A stretch of DNA of 8,718 bases from an uncultured Clostridium sp. (lineage in GTDB: Bacteria; Bacillota; Clostridia; TANB77; CAG-508), in NCBI GenBank assembly GCA_900556345.1, contig USOM01000024.1, positions 1-8,718 on the forward strand. The letters run 5' to 3'. Positions 1 through 7,559 of the stretch are shown one piece after another. Position 1 is the first letter of the stretch. Every line of letters begins with the position of its first letter. Position numbers and translations under genes: made by a program. The notes under the pieces are model-generated. The model ran no database searches and was not told the DNA's origin. It was given only the letters and a program-made list of their open reading frames with translations.

Positions 1-44
1 AAGCTTATCTTTGCTTCTGGTAAGTTAAATAAATTTATTAAACT

Positions 45-51
45 AAGGAGG
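45..51 (+). promoter_or_regulatory. Ribosome binding site of the histidine kinase
   Basis: AAGGAGG lies six bases before the ATG at 58. It decides the start, because the reading frame stays open to the left edge of the window and length alone would not fix it. No convincing promoter is seen in bases 1-44. The other two frames have stops at 21-23 and 26-28, so an upstream gene could end there, but that cannot be judged from so little sequence. Confidence 0.8.
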
Positions 52-57
52 AAAAAA

Positions 58-1869
58 ATGTTATTAACTTCATTATCTACTTTTTTAATTTTACTCGCTT
101 CTTTTGGTGCAACTTTTATTTTAGCTTTAATTATAAAGCAAAAAATAGCTTCAAGCCAATTAAAAACTTGTTTTCTCGCAACTTTAATTTGCTTGCTTAT
201 TTGTGATATAGGATTATTACTACAAATTGTACTATCTCCTATTTATCATATTAACCCTATTTATTTTGATTATTTTGTGTATATTGGAACTTGTTTTTTA
301 CCTGTTTGTTTGTTTCTTACAAGTATGGTTTTCACTAAAACAAAAATCAAACTAAAAAGAGTTTATACATTTTTTATAATTATACCTATATTATCATTAA
401 TTATTTTATGGACTAATGATTATCATCATTTATTTTATCAAACATATTCTGTTTATTTAAATGAAACTATTTCTGGTCCATATATGATTGTACATACATT
501 ATATTCGTATGGATTACTTATTTTGAGTATTTTAAATTTGATAAAGTTTTCTATTAAAAATGCAGGATTCTTTTCTCAACAATCACTTTTACTTATTGCT
601 GGAACTATTATACCTGTTGTAATTAATATTTTAGGAACTTTAAATATTATAAAAATGTCAATTTATTTAACACCAATTTCATTTACTATAGCAATTGTTT
701 GTTTTGCTCTTGCCATATTCAAATTCAAATTTTTAAGTATAGCACCTATTGCTTTGCAAAGAGTTGTTGATAGGATTTCTGATGGTTATTTGGTATTAAA
801 TGAAGATAATAAAATTATTGACTTTAATAAAACTCTTTTAAGCTTATTCCATGTTAAGGACGTTGATATTAGAGATAAAAATATTTTTGATATTACTTCT
901 TCATTTGATGATTTTGACCAAGAGAAATTAAACAAATTATTGGTTAAAGCTAAAGGTACTATTAAAACCCAATCTTTAACTACTCATTTTGATAAATTAA
1001 ATAAATATTTCAACATCGAGTTTAGTAGTTTAAATAATAACAAAACATTTCTTGGTACTTTAATACTGTTCAAAGATATCACTCAACATATAGAAGATAT
1101 GCAAACTATAAAAGATAATCAAGATAGCCTTATGGAAAGTGAACGTCTAGCTTCTCTTGGACAGCTTATTGGTGGTATTGCGCATAACTTAAAAACCCCT
1201 ATTATGTCTATTTCTGGTGCAGCTGAAGGTCTAACAGATTTAGTTAAGGAATATGATATGTCAATTGAAAATCCTTCTGTTAATTTTGAGGACCATCACG
1301 CTATTGCTAAAGATATGTCTGTTTGGATTGAAAAGATTAAAGATTATACTGAATATATGTCTGATATTATTACGGCTGTTAAGGGACAAGCTGTTACTCT
1401 TTCTGAAACTGAAAATACTTCTTTTGATTTGGAGGAGCTTGTTAAGAGAATTGATATTTTGATGAAACATGAACTTAAAAATGCTATTATTTATTTGAAT
1501 GTTCATATGTTTATTGATAGTAAAATTGTTATTCACGGTGATGTTAATAGCTTGGTTCAAGTTATTAATAATATGATTTCTAATGCTATTCAAGCTTATA
1601 ATGGTAGAACCGAAGAGGAAATAAACCTTGATTTTAATATGGATGATAATAATAATCTTATTATTTCTATTGAGGATCATGCAGATGGTTTACCTCAGAA
1701 AGTTAAGGATAAACTATTTAAGGAAATGATTACAACAAAAGGTAAAAATGGTACAGGTCTTGGTCTTTATATGTCTTATTCTACTATTAAAGCTCATTTT
1801 AACGGAAATATTACTTTCGAGTCTGAGAAAGGTAAGGGAACTAAATTTAATATTATTTTACCATTGTAA
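58..1869 (+). CDS. Membrane sensor histidine kinase, 7TM + PAS + HisKA + HATPase
   Basis: Predicted two-component sensor kinase of 603 residues, in the cytoplasmic membrane. Residues 1-228 are hydrophobic and contain about seven membrane segments, resembling the 7TM sensor region of histidine kinases (HisKA_7TM type). A PAS-like domain follows at about 236-348 (start RISDGYLVLNEDNKIIDFN). The H-box is GGIAHNLKTP with the likely phospho-acceptor His376. The ATPase domain shows N-box Asn509, a G1-like D540-H-A-D543-G544 and a clear G2 box GTGLGL at 565-570. Two departures from the norm are visible: HNLKTP replaces the usual HE/D-L/F-R-T-P, and Ala542 replaces the first Gly of the DxGxG box. The start is set by AAGGAGG at 45-51, six bases before ATG; the frame is open to the window edge, but nothing upstream of ATG looks like protein. 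It converges on an HD-GYP response regulator, its likely partner (inference). The ligand is unknown. Confidence 0.93.
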   Translation: MLLTSLSTFLILLASFGATFILALIIKQKIASSQLKTCFLATLICLLICDIGLLLQIVLSPIYHINPIYFDYFVYIGTCFLPVCLFLTSMVFTKTKIKLKRVYTFFIIIPILSLIILWTNDYHHLFYQTYSVYLNETISGPYMIVHTLYSYGLLILSILNLIKFSIKNAGFFSQQSLLLIAGTIIPVVINILGTLNIIKMSIYLTPISFTIAIVCFALAIFKFKFLSIAPIALQRVVDRISDGYLVLNEDNKIIDFNKTLLSLFHVKDVDIRDKNIFDITSSFDDFDQEKLNKLLVKAKGTIKTQSLTTHFDKLNKYFNIEFSSLNNNKTFLGTLILFKDITQHIEDMQTIKDNQDSLMESERLASLGQLIGGIAHNLKTPIMSISGAAEGLTDLVKEYDMSIENPSVNFEDHHAIAKDMSVWIEKIKDYTEYMSDIITAVKGQAVTLSETENTSFDLEELVKRIDILMKHELKNAIIYLNVHMFIDSKIVIHGDVNSLVQVINNMISNAIQAYNGRTEEEINLDFNMDDNNNLIISIEDHADGLPQKVKDKLFKEMITTKGKNGTGLGLYMSYSTIKAHFNGNITFESEKGKGTKFNIILPL

Positions 1870-1870
1870 A

Positions 1871-1924
1871 TTTTGAAACGGGGACGGTTCCTTTAAAAAA
1901 AGGAACCGTCCCCATTTCGAAAAA
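1871..1924. repeat. GC-rich REP-like palindrome between convergent genes
   Basis: The arm GGGGACGGTTCCTTT (1880-1894) is followed by AAAA and its perfect 15-base reverse complement (1899-1913). Pairing continues outward through TTTTGAAAC against ATTTCGAAAA with one bulge and one mismatch, giving a hairpin of about 54 bases that fills nearly all the space between two convergent stop codons. The core is far richer in G and C than the surrounding DNA. GGGGACGGTTC-type palindromes are, from memory, dispersed repeats in many Firmicutes and sometimes associated with IS200-like/RAYT transposases; that link is recollection. It could act as a bidirectional transcription block, although neither side has a long T-tract after the stem. 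No transposase is present here. Confidence 0.8.
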
Positions 1925-1925
1925 A

Positions 1926-2999
1926 TTATATTTCTGCCTGATATTTATTTTTTATTTCTTCTATTTCTTCGTAATCATTTTCCAAAATATCTACAAATAA
2001 GTCATCTAATTCTGGGTCAAATTGTGTGCCTCTACAACGTTTGAATTCTTCGATAACTCTATCTAGTGGCAAAGAATCCCTATAAACCCTTTTTGATGTC
2101 ATAGCATCAAATGTATCTGCTATAGCTGTTATTCTTGCTAGGTATGGTATTTCTTCTCCTTTTAGCATTTCTGGATATCCCCTTCCATCATATCTTTCGT
2201 GATGGTATTTTACTATTGGTAAAATGTCTTTAAAGATTGACGCTGTTGATAAAATGTGAGCCCCTATTGTTGGGTGATTTTTTATTTCTGAGTATTCGTC
2301 ATCTGATAGCTTTCCATTTTTTTGTAAAATGTTATCTGGTACTCCAATTTTTCCAACATCGTGGAATAAGCCCCCAATTTTTAATCTATTTATATCTTCA
2401 TCTGATAATCCTAATTTTTTTCCTATTAGTACTGAATATTCTGATACTCTATCTGAGTGTCCTCTTGTATAGGTATCTTTTGCTTCAACGGTGTATCTTA
2501 CTGTTTGGATACTTTCCATATATGCTTGTTCTAGTTGTTTGAATGTATCTGCTAATTTTTCATTTATTGCTTTTATTTGACGCATTTGTTCTACTGATTT
2601 TATTCCAGATTCTATTAGTAATAATAATTGGTCAAATTTATCACTTTTTTCGCAGTATCCTTGTATATCTAGTCGTCTAATTGTTTCTAGTGGAGGTGCT
2701 AAATCCTTATGACCTGTTAATAATAGTATGTATAGTTCCTTATTAAATTTTCTTATTTCCTCAACTACTTGGTCTCCGTGAAGTGGCGTCATAATGAAGT
2801 CTAATAGTAGCAAATCAAAATGTTCAGTCTTTATTCTTTCTATGGCTTCTACTGGGTCTGTTATTCCTGTAAATGAATATCCTGACCTTTTTAAAAAGAT
2901 TGATAAAGAATCTATTATTCCTGCTTCATCATCTACAGCTAGGATTTTATATGTACTGTTTTGGCTGTTTTCAGCATTTTGTATGTTTCCTATTCTCAT
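1926..2999 (-). CDS. Response regulator with HD-GYP c-di-GMP phosphodiesterase domain (RpfG-like)
   Basis: Predicted cytoplasmic response regulator of 357 residues that hydrolyses cyclic di-GMP when phosphorylated. A receiver domain spans about 17-135, with acidic pocket Asp23/Asp24, phospho-acceptor Asp67 (FDLLLLD), Thr95 and Lys118. A helical, partly coiled-coil linker covers about 136-165. The HD-GYP domain (about 165-345) keeps the signature residues: His181, the His213-Asp214 pair, HHERYDGRGYP at 266-276, and Asp295 in AIADTFDAM. Both domains therefore look active; HD-GYP enzymes normally yield pGpG or GMP. The start is supported by AAGGAGGG at 3006-3013 and an upstream promoter at 3025-3053. 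It lies 73 bases downstream of tex in the same orientation, so some read-through from tex is possible. The convergent kinase is the likely phosphodonor (inference). Targets such as motility, adhesion or surface structures cannot be read from the sequence. Confidence 0.94.
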   Translation of the reverse strand: MRIGNIQNAENSQNSTYKILAVDDEAGIIDSLSIFLKRSGYSFTGITDPVEAIERIKTEHFDLLLLDFIMTPLHGDQVVEEIRKFNKELYILLLTGHKDLAPPLETIRRLDIQGYCEKSDKFDQLLLLIESGIKSVEQMRQIKAINEKLADTFKQLEQAYMESIQTVRYTVEAKDTYTRGHSDRVSEYSVLIGKKLGLSDEDINRLKIGGLFHDVGKIGVPDNILQKNGKLSDDEYSEIKNHPTIGAHILSTASIFKDILPIVKYHHERYDGRGYPEMLKGEEIPYLARITAIADTFDAMTSKRVYRDSLPLDRVIEEFKRCRGTQFDPELDDLFVDILENDYEEIEEIKNKYQAEI

Positions 3000-3024
3000 T
3001 GTTTTCCCTCCTTAATATACACCC

Positions 3025-3053
3025 ATTATAAAGATAATTTTTCTAAATTGCAA
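3025..3053 (-). promoter_or_regulatory. Promoter of the HD-GYP response regulator gene
   Basis: Read on the minus strand, TTGCAA (3048-3053) is followed after exactly 17 bases by TATAAT (3025-3030), a good sigma-A type match. The expected start near 3018 leaves a leader of about 19 bases with AAGGAGGG. This gives the gene its own promoter in the 73-base gap after tex, where no terminator hairpin is visible. Confidence 0.7.
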
Positions 3054-3072
3054 TATTTTTTTCTATTTATGT

Positions 3073-5256
3073 TTATATTTTCATACTTAATCCTACTTTA
3101 TGTCTTTCCATATCTATTTTTATAACTTTTACCTTTACAATATCTCCTACTGAAACTAATTCTGAAGGATTTTTAATATATTTGTCACTCATTTCCGAAA
3201 TATGAACCAATCCATCATATTTTACTCCAATATCTACGAATGCACCAAAATCTATTACATTTCTTACGGTTCCTGGAAGTATCATACCTTCCTTTAAATC
3301 CTCAAATTTTAGTACATCTTGTCTTAATATTGGTTTTGGCATTTCATCTCGTGGATCTCTTCCTGGTTTTGAAAGTTCGTCTACTATATCTTTTAAAGTT
3401 AATTCTCCAATATCTAAATCATTTGATTCTTTGGCAATATCTACTGATTTTAGTTTTTCTCTTAAATCTATTACTTTATCTTTATTTCTTAAATCTTCTT
3501 TCTCAAATCCAACACTTTCAAGTAATTTTTCAGCAGCCTCATAGCTTTCTGGGTGAACTGCTGTTATTTCTAGTGGATTTGTTCCATCAACTATTCTTAA
3601 GAAACCTGCACATTGCTCAAATGCTACTTTGCCTAGCTTTGGAACTTTTAATAGTTCTTTTCTTGTTTTTAATTTACCATTTTCATCTCTATATTTTACT
3701 ATGTTTTTTGCAATACTTGAATTTATTCCAGATACATAGCTTAAAAGTGAAGGTGTTGCTGTATTTACATCTACACCAACTTTATTAACCGCATCTTCTA
3801 CTACGCCTGTAAGACTTTCAGCTAATCTCTTTTGGTTTACATCATGTTGATATTGACCAACTCCTATCGCTTTTGGATCTATTTTAACAAGTTCTGCAAG
3901 TGGGTCTTGAAGCCTTCTTGCTATTGATATTGCTCCTCTTATAGATACATTTATGTCTGGATATTCTTCTGTTGCAAGTTTTGATGCTGAATATACTGAT
4001 GCTCCTGACTCACTTACTATTACATAATTTACCTCGTGTTTTGCTTCTTTTATCATATCTGCAACAAAAGCTTCTGATTCACGTGATGCCGTACCGTTTC
4101 CAATTGCTATCATATTTATATTGTCTTTTTCTATTAGTTTTAATAACTCTTTTTTTGCACCTTCTACATCATTTTGTGGAGCTGTTGGATATACTGTTGC
4201 TATATCTAAAACTTTTCCTGTTTCGTCTATTACTGCAATTTTACATCCTGTTCTATATGCTGGGTCAAATCCCATTACTGTTTTTCCTTTTATTGGAGCT
4301 CCAAGAAGTAATTGTTTTGCATTTTGTCCAAATACTTTTATTGCTTTTTCTTCTGCTTTTTCTGTTAAATCTGAACGGATTTCTCTGTCTATTGATGGTT
4401 CAATTAATCTTTTAAAACTGTCTAAAATTGTATTTTTTAGCATCTCTGTAAATTGAGTTTGACCTTTTATTAGTTCTCTTTCAATAGTTTGAAGAATTTT
4501 TTCTTCATTTTTGTCTATTTTTACTTTTAAAACTTCTTCCTTTTCTCCCCTATTTATTGCTAAAATTCTATGACTTGGTATTCTCGATACTACCTCACTA
4601 TAATCGTAATACATTTCATAATTTGATTTCTCATCTTCTTTAGCTGCTTTTGTAGATATTAGACCTTCTCTATAACATATTTTCTTTATTTTCTTTCTGA
4701 ATTCTGCATTATCTGATATTTCTTCTGCTATTATATCTAATGCTCCAGCTATTGCTGCTTCTTCGTTTTCTACCACTTTGTCTTTATTCTTTTTATCTTC
4801 TTCTGATAAATTTTCAATATTTACATATTCTTTTGCTATTTCATATATATCTTTTGTTTCTTTCTGCTCTTTTATTATTTCAGCCAAAGGCTCTAAGCCC
4901 TTAGATTTAGCTATTGTTGCTCTTGTTTTTTTCTTTTGTTTGTATGGTCTATATATATCTTCTACTTCTGCTAGAGTAGTTGCAATTTCTGTTTGTTTTA
5001 CTATTTCGTCTGTTAGTTTTCCTTGTTCTTCTATTGATTTTATTATTTCTTGCTTTCTTTGTTCTAGGTTTCTTAGGTATGTTAATCTTTCTCCTAATAT
5101 TCTTAATTGTTCGTCACTTAAGCCTCCTGTTACTTCTTTTCTATATCTTGCTATGAACGGAATTGTGTTTCCTTCGTCTATTAATTTTATTGCATTTTCT
5201 ACTTGTGTAGGTTTTACTTGTAATTCACTTGAAATTGTATTTATTATTTTTTCCAT
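3073..5256 (-). CDS. tex: Tex family RNA-binding transcription accessory protein
   Basis: Conserved cytoplasmic nucleic-acid-binding protein of the Tex/YhgF family, 727 residues, within the usual family length. Domains in order: the helical Tex N-terminal region (about 1-200, including TIPFIARYRKEVTGGL, a family hallmark), a YqgF/RNase H-like domain (about 325-455, starting VMGFDPAYRTGCKIAVID), helix-hairpin-helix motifs (about 495-560, SLLSYVSGINSSIAKNIVKY and LLKVPKLGKVAFEQCAGFLRI), and a C-terminal S1 domain (about 653-726, GMILPGTVRNVIDFGAFVDIG). Tex homologues bind RNA and associate with transcription; the exact role in Firmicutes is poorly defined. The start is supported by AAAGGAC at 5264-5270 and a promoter just upstream. 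The gene appears intact and ordinary for the host. It sits 77 bases downstream of the beta-helix gene with no clear terminator between them, so limited co-transcription is possible. Confidence 0.97.
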   Translation of the reverse strand: MEKIINTISSELQVKPTQVENAIKLIDEGNTIPFIARYRKEVTGGLSDEQLRILGERLTYLRNLEQRKQEIIKSIEEQGKLTDEIVKQTEIATTLAEVEDIYRPYKQKKKTRATIAKSKGLEPLAEIIKEQKETKDIYEIAKEYVNIENLSEEDKKNKDKVVENEEAAIAGALDIIAEEISDNAEFRKKIKKICYREGLISTKAAKEDEKSNYEMYYDYSEVVSRIPSHRILAINRGEKEEVLKVKIDKNEEKILQTIERELIKGQTQFTEMLKNTILDSFKRLIEPSIDREIRSDLTEKAEEKAIKVFGQNAKQLLLGAPIKGKTVMGFDPAYRTGCKIAVIDETGKVLDIATVYPTAPQNDVEGAKKELLKLIEKDNINMIAIGNGTASRESEAFVADMIKEAKHEVNYVIVSESGASVYSASKLATEEYPDINVSIRGAISIARRLQDPLAELVKIDPKAIGVGQYQHDVNQKRLAESLTGVVEDAVNKVGVDVNTATPSLLSYVSGINSSIAKNIVKYRDENGKLKTRKELLKVPKLGKVAFEQCAGFLRIVDGTNPLEITAVHPESYEAAEKLLESVGFEKEDLRNKDKVIDLREKLKSVDIAKESNDLDIGELTLKDIVDELSKPGRDPRDEMPKPILRQDVLKFEDLKEGMILPGTVRNVIDFGAFVDIGVKYDGLVHISEMSDKYIKNPSELVSVGDIVKVKVIKIDMERHKVGLSMKI

Positions 5257-5284
5257 TGATTTTGTCCTTTCTGTTTTTTTGGTT

Positions 5285-5314
5285 ATTATAACAGATTGTT
5301 ATCAACATTTTCAA
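5285..5314 (-). promoter_or_regulatory. Promoter of tex, extended -10
   Basis: On the minus strand, TTGAAA (5309-5314) precedes TATAAT (5285-5290) by 18 bases. The -10 is preceded by TGT, giving an extended -10 (TGTTATAAT). The expected start near 5278 gives a short leader of about 22 bases. It lies between the beta-helix stop and the tex start, so tex need not depend on the regulated upstream gene. Confidence 0.7.
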
Positions 5315-5333
5315 GCTTTTTTCGTAAAACATA

Positions 5334-7478
5334 TTAATAATACATTGGTACATCATAACAAATTTCAAATATAATTTTAAATTTACCAGCATTTAAACCT
5401 GTTGATTTTATATCCAGTTCATTTATTTTAGTCGAAATCGAACCATTACGTTGTATCTCCAATGTTTTTTCTTCTCCTTTTTTCATATTTCCTGCAAAAT
5501 TTTCATTAACATATATTAAGCCATTTTTGTATATTTTTATAATTGAATTTTCATCAAATGTGCAATCTTCTAAACAAACAATTTTTGCAGATTTTAACCA
5601 GCAGGCCATATTTCTGTCTGAATTTAATGTAATTGCATTAGTATCATTTATATTATAATCTTTATATTCTTTAGATTCATAGTTTGTTATATTTATTGGA
5701 TTAATTTGATTTTTGCAATCTTGCAAATGCATAACATTATCTTTAAAAAATTTTGAATAATTGTTTTGTCCTATAATTATATTTTTAAATTTATCATTTT
5801 TTACATTAGTCGTAATTATTCTTCTATCTAGTTCTGTATTTACTGCACTCAGTTGATTATTGTTAAATTCTAGACTTTCCACTGCATTTTCTAAGTATAT
5901 AAAATAACCTCCACCATTTCCTAGAATTCCATTCATTTGATTTGAAATTATCCTAATGTCTTTGCTTATCAAGTTTAAGCTTTTTTCTGACCCAATAGTT
6001 ATATTTTTATTATAATTATTCGAAATTATATTTTTTTCAATATTAGCATTCTTACTAGTCCAAATAATAACTCCTCCATAACCTAATTTTTTACTATTTT
6101 CCTCTATGCAATTTTCCGAAATTGTTACATTTTCACTCCTATATTCATTTGAATTCGAATTAGTACCATCTATATCTATTCCATTAGAGGCATTACCACA
6201 AATTTTATTCTTAGTAATAATTGTATTTTTAGCACCATGAAAATTTATTCCTTCACGTAGGTCATTTAAATTATCTCCATAACCATTATTTGCTATATAA
6301 TTTTCTTTTACAGAAAAATTTGTAAAAACTCCCCCATTGCACTCTATTCCAGTACCACCATTATCATATATATTGTTTTTGCTAATTTCAACATTATCTA
6401 TATTGCTAATTAAATCTATCCCTGTTCTAACATTATTACATATTTCATTACCCGTAATTTTACCATTTTCCGAGTTATATTCTGAGCTAATGCCAAATAG
6501 GCTATTATAGAATTTATTATCTTCTAAATTGTAATTATTTACACCATTTAGATATATACACATTGATGCATTATTAAAAGTACAATTTTTAACACTTATA
6601 TTTTCTCCATATAAATTTAAAAATTTTCGTTTTTCCCTATTATTTATTCCATCAAATATAATTGATTCAATATTAACATCTTTTACGTTTTTATCAAATT
6701 CAATGAATGAATCTGTAAAATCTGCTATAATTTCTGCATTTCCAGATCCTGTTATATTGATTCCTTTATTAATTTTTATTTTATTTTTAGCAATATATTT
6801 TCCTTTTGGTATATATATACTGTCCAGATTTGAAAATGCATAATTTAATATTTCTGTTTCATCATTAATCCCATCTCCATATGCACCTATTTGTTTTAAA
6901 TCAATTTTTTCATTAATGGGATATATCATTGCACATAAACCATTATCTAATGATATATATTTTTTTTCATCTAAATTAATACTATTACTACTAATAATTT
7001 TATAATATGCACTTCCTCCAATATTCTCACTGTAGTAACCTAATGTTTTAACATATAAATTTTCCGTTAGGTTTACATCTTTTTTCATTTCATATATTGA
7101 TGCATAAGTTGCATAAGTGTTTATCTCCAATTTATCTATTGATAATATTTTTTGTTCTTCGCCATCAATTCTTACTAAATAATTTTTATATACACAATAA
7201 AAGTCGTTATTATTGCCTATGGTTTCTAATTTCAGTTCTTTCTCAAAATAATCTTTACATGATTCAATATCTCCTATTACTTTATTAATTTTATAATTTT
7301 GTAATTCCATATTAATTGCCTCATTTATTCCTGCATATTCGTTTTCTTCCTTACTCTTACTAGCATTTTTTAAAATACTATTTTCTCCAGTCAACATTGT
7401 TATTGTTATACCAAACAATATTAATAAAATAATTATTGTTACAACTAATGCTATCAATGTTATTCCTTTGTTTCTCAT
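5334..7478 (-). CDS. Prepilin-like N-terminus fused to a parallel beta-helix surface protein
   Basis: Function unknown; 714 residues. The N-terminus is a class III signal: short basic leader MRNKG, then ITLIALVVTIIILLILFGITI, with predicted prepilin-peptidase cleavage after Gly5. The residue at mature position +5, normally Glu, is Ala. Residues 50-190 form a linker region containing GGSAYYKI and ISLDNGLCAMIYP, resembling segments ahead of tailspike and pectate-lyase beta-helices. IGAYGDGINDETE (197-209) is the typical entry motif of Pectate_lyase_3-type beta-helices. About 230-590 repeats short N/G-rich strands (for example ISKNNIYDNGGTGIE) as expected for helix coils. Residues 595-714 look like a separate beta-rich C-terminal domain. 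No GH28-type GHG or RIK motif was seen, so enzyme activity is uncertain; adhesin or glycan binding is equally possible. Start supported by AGGGAGGA at 7486-7493. The gene looks more AT-rich than tex. Expression is probably controlled by the divergent Xre regulator. Confidence 0.85.
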   Translation of the reverse strand: MRNKGITLIALVVTIIILLILFGITITMLTGENSILKNASKSKEENEYAGINEAINMELQNYKINKVIGDIESCKDYFEKELKLETIGNNNDFYCVYKNYLVRIDGEEQKILSIDKLEINTYATYASIYEMKKDVNLTENLYVKTLGYYSENIGGSAYYKIISSNSINLDEKKYISLDNGLCAMIYPINEKIDLKQIGAYGDGINDETEILNYAFSNLDSIYIPKGKYIAKNKIKINKGINITGSGNAEIIADFTDSFIEFDKNVKDVNIESIIFDGINNREKRKFLNLYGENISVKNCTFNNASMCIYLNGVNNYNLEDNKFYNSLFGISSEYNSENGKITGNEICNNVRTGIDLISNIDNVEISKNNIYDNGGTGIECNGGVFTNFSVKENYIANNGYGDNLNDLREGINFHGAKNTIITKNKICGNASNGIDIDGTNSNSNEYRSENVTISENCIEENSKKLGYGGVIIWTSKNANIEKNIISNNYNKNITIGSEKSLNLISKDIRIISNQMNGILGNGGGYFIYLENAVESLEFNNNQLSAVNTELDRRIITTNVKNDKFKNIIIGQNNYSKFFKDNVMHLQDCKNQINPINITNYESKEYKDYNINDTNAITLNSDRNMACWLKSAKIVCLEDCTFDENSIIKIYKNGLIYVNENFAGNMKKGEEKTLEIQRNGSISTKINELDIKSTGLNAGKFKIIFEICYDVPMYY

Positions 7479-7509
7479 ATTATTTTCCTCCCTAACCTAT
7501 ATTATTTTT

Positions 7510-7538
7510 ATAATACACGTATCACGTGTATTTGTCAA
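7510..7538 (-). promoter_or_regulatory. Strong promoter of the beta-helix gene, overlapped by operator 1
   Basis: Minus-strand TTGACA (7533-7538) and TATTAT (7510-7515) are separated by exactly 17 bases (7516-7532). The predicted start near 7503 gives a leader of about 25 bases with AGGGAGGA. The whole spacer and part of the -10 lie inside a perfect inverted repeat, so a strong promoter appears to be kept under repression. Confidence 0.75.
7512..7532. promoter_or_regulatory. Operator 1: perfect 9+3+9 inverted repeat
   Basis: AATACACGT (7512-7520), then ATC, then its exact reverse complement ACGTGTATT (7524-7532). It occupies the -35/-10 spacer of the minus-strand promoter. Dyad symmetry of this size and position is typical of an operator for a small dimeric Xre/cI-like repressor, and such a regulator is encoded immediately to the right. 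Binding is inferred. Confidence 0.7.
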
Positions 7539-7559
7539 TACACTTATTACGAATATTTT
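7532..7559 (+). promoter_or_regulatory. Possible promoter of the Xre regulator gene
   Basis: TTGTCA (7532-7537), 16 bases, TATTTT (7554-7559) is the best spaced pair on the plus strand. A better -10, TATAAT at 7559-7564, would require a 21-base spacer or a poor -35 (CAATAC), and would start transcription at about the ribosome binding site. Either way it overlaps operator 2, consistent with autoregulation and a weak promoter. Confidence 0.4.
7537..7557. promoter_or_regulatory. Operator 2: degenerate second copy of operator 1
   Basis: This segment matches operator 1 at 17 of 21 positions when aligned in the same orientation; centres are 25 bases apart (7522 and 7547). Its own dyad is weaker, with 6 of 9 arm positions symmetric. 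It overlaps the -35 of the minus promoter by two bases and covers the region where the regulator's own promoter must lie. A stronger and a weaker site side by side would allow graded or cooperative control. Confidence 0.6.

Noticed and set aside
1..44. Promoter for the histidine kinase (TTGCTT at 11-16 with TTATTA at 35-40)
   Set aside because: Both hexamers are poor matches in AT-rich DNA; the real promoter may lie outside the window.
1261..1680. Long open frame on the minus strand inside the histidine kinase gene (139 codons)
   Set aside because: Low-complexity Ile/Asn-rich translation with no ribosome binding site or domain; it is antisense to the conserved kinase core and typical of AT-rich shadow frames.
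1880..1913. Calling the GC-rich hairpin a plain intrinsic terminator
   Set aside because: The stem is strong but no continuous T-run follows it on either strand, so it was listed as a REP-like repeat with possible terminator activity.
5257..5333. Terminator between the beta-helix gene and tex
   Set aside because: No stable hairpin with a T-run was found in these 77 bases; only the tex promoter is supported.
3240..5374. Several plus-strand open frames opposite tex (182, 147, 111 and 198 codons)
   Set aside because: Leu/Phe/Ser-rich translations with no recognisable domain, running antisense to the intact, strongly conserved tex gene.
5334..7478. Naming the beta-helix protein a pectate lyase or polygalacturonase
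   Set aside because: The fold motif is present, but no GHG or RIK catalytic motifs of GH28 were seen and lyase residues could not be established by eye.
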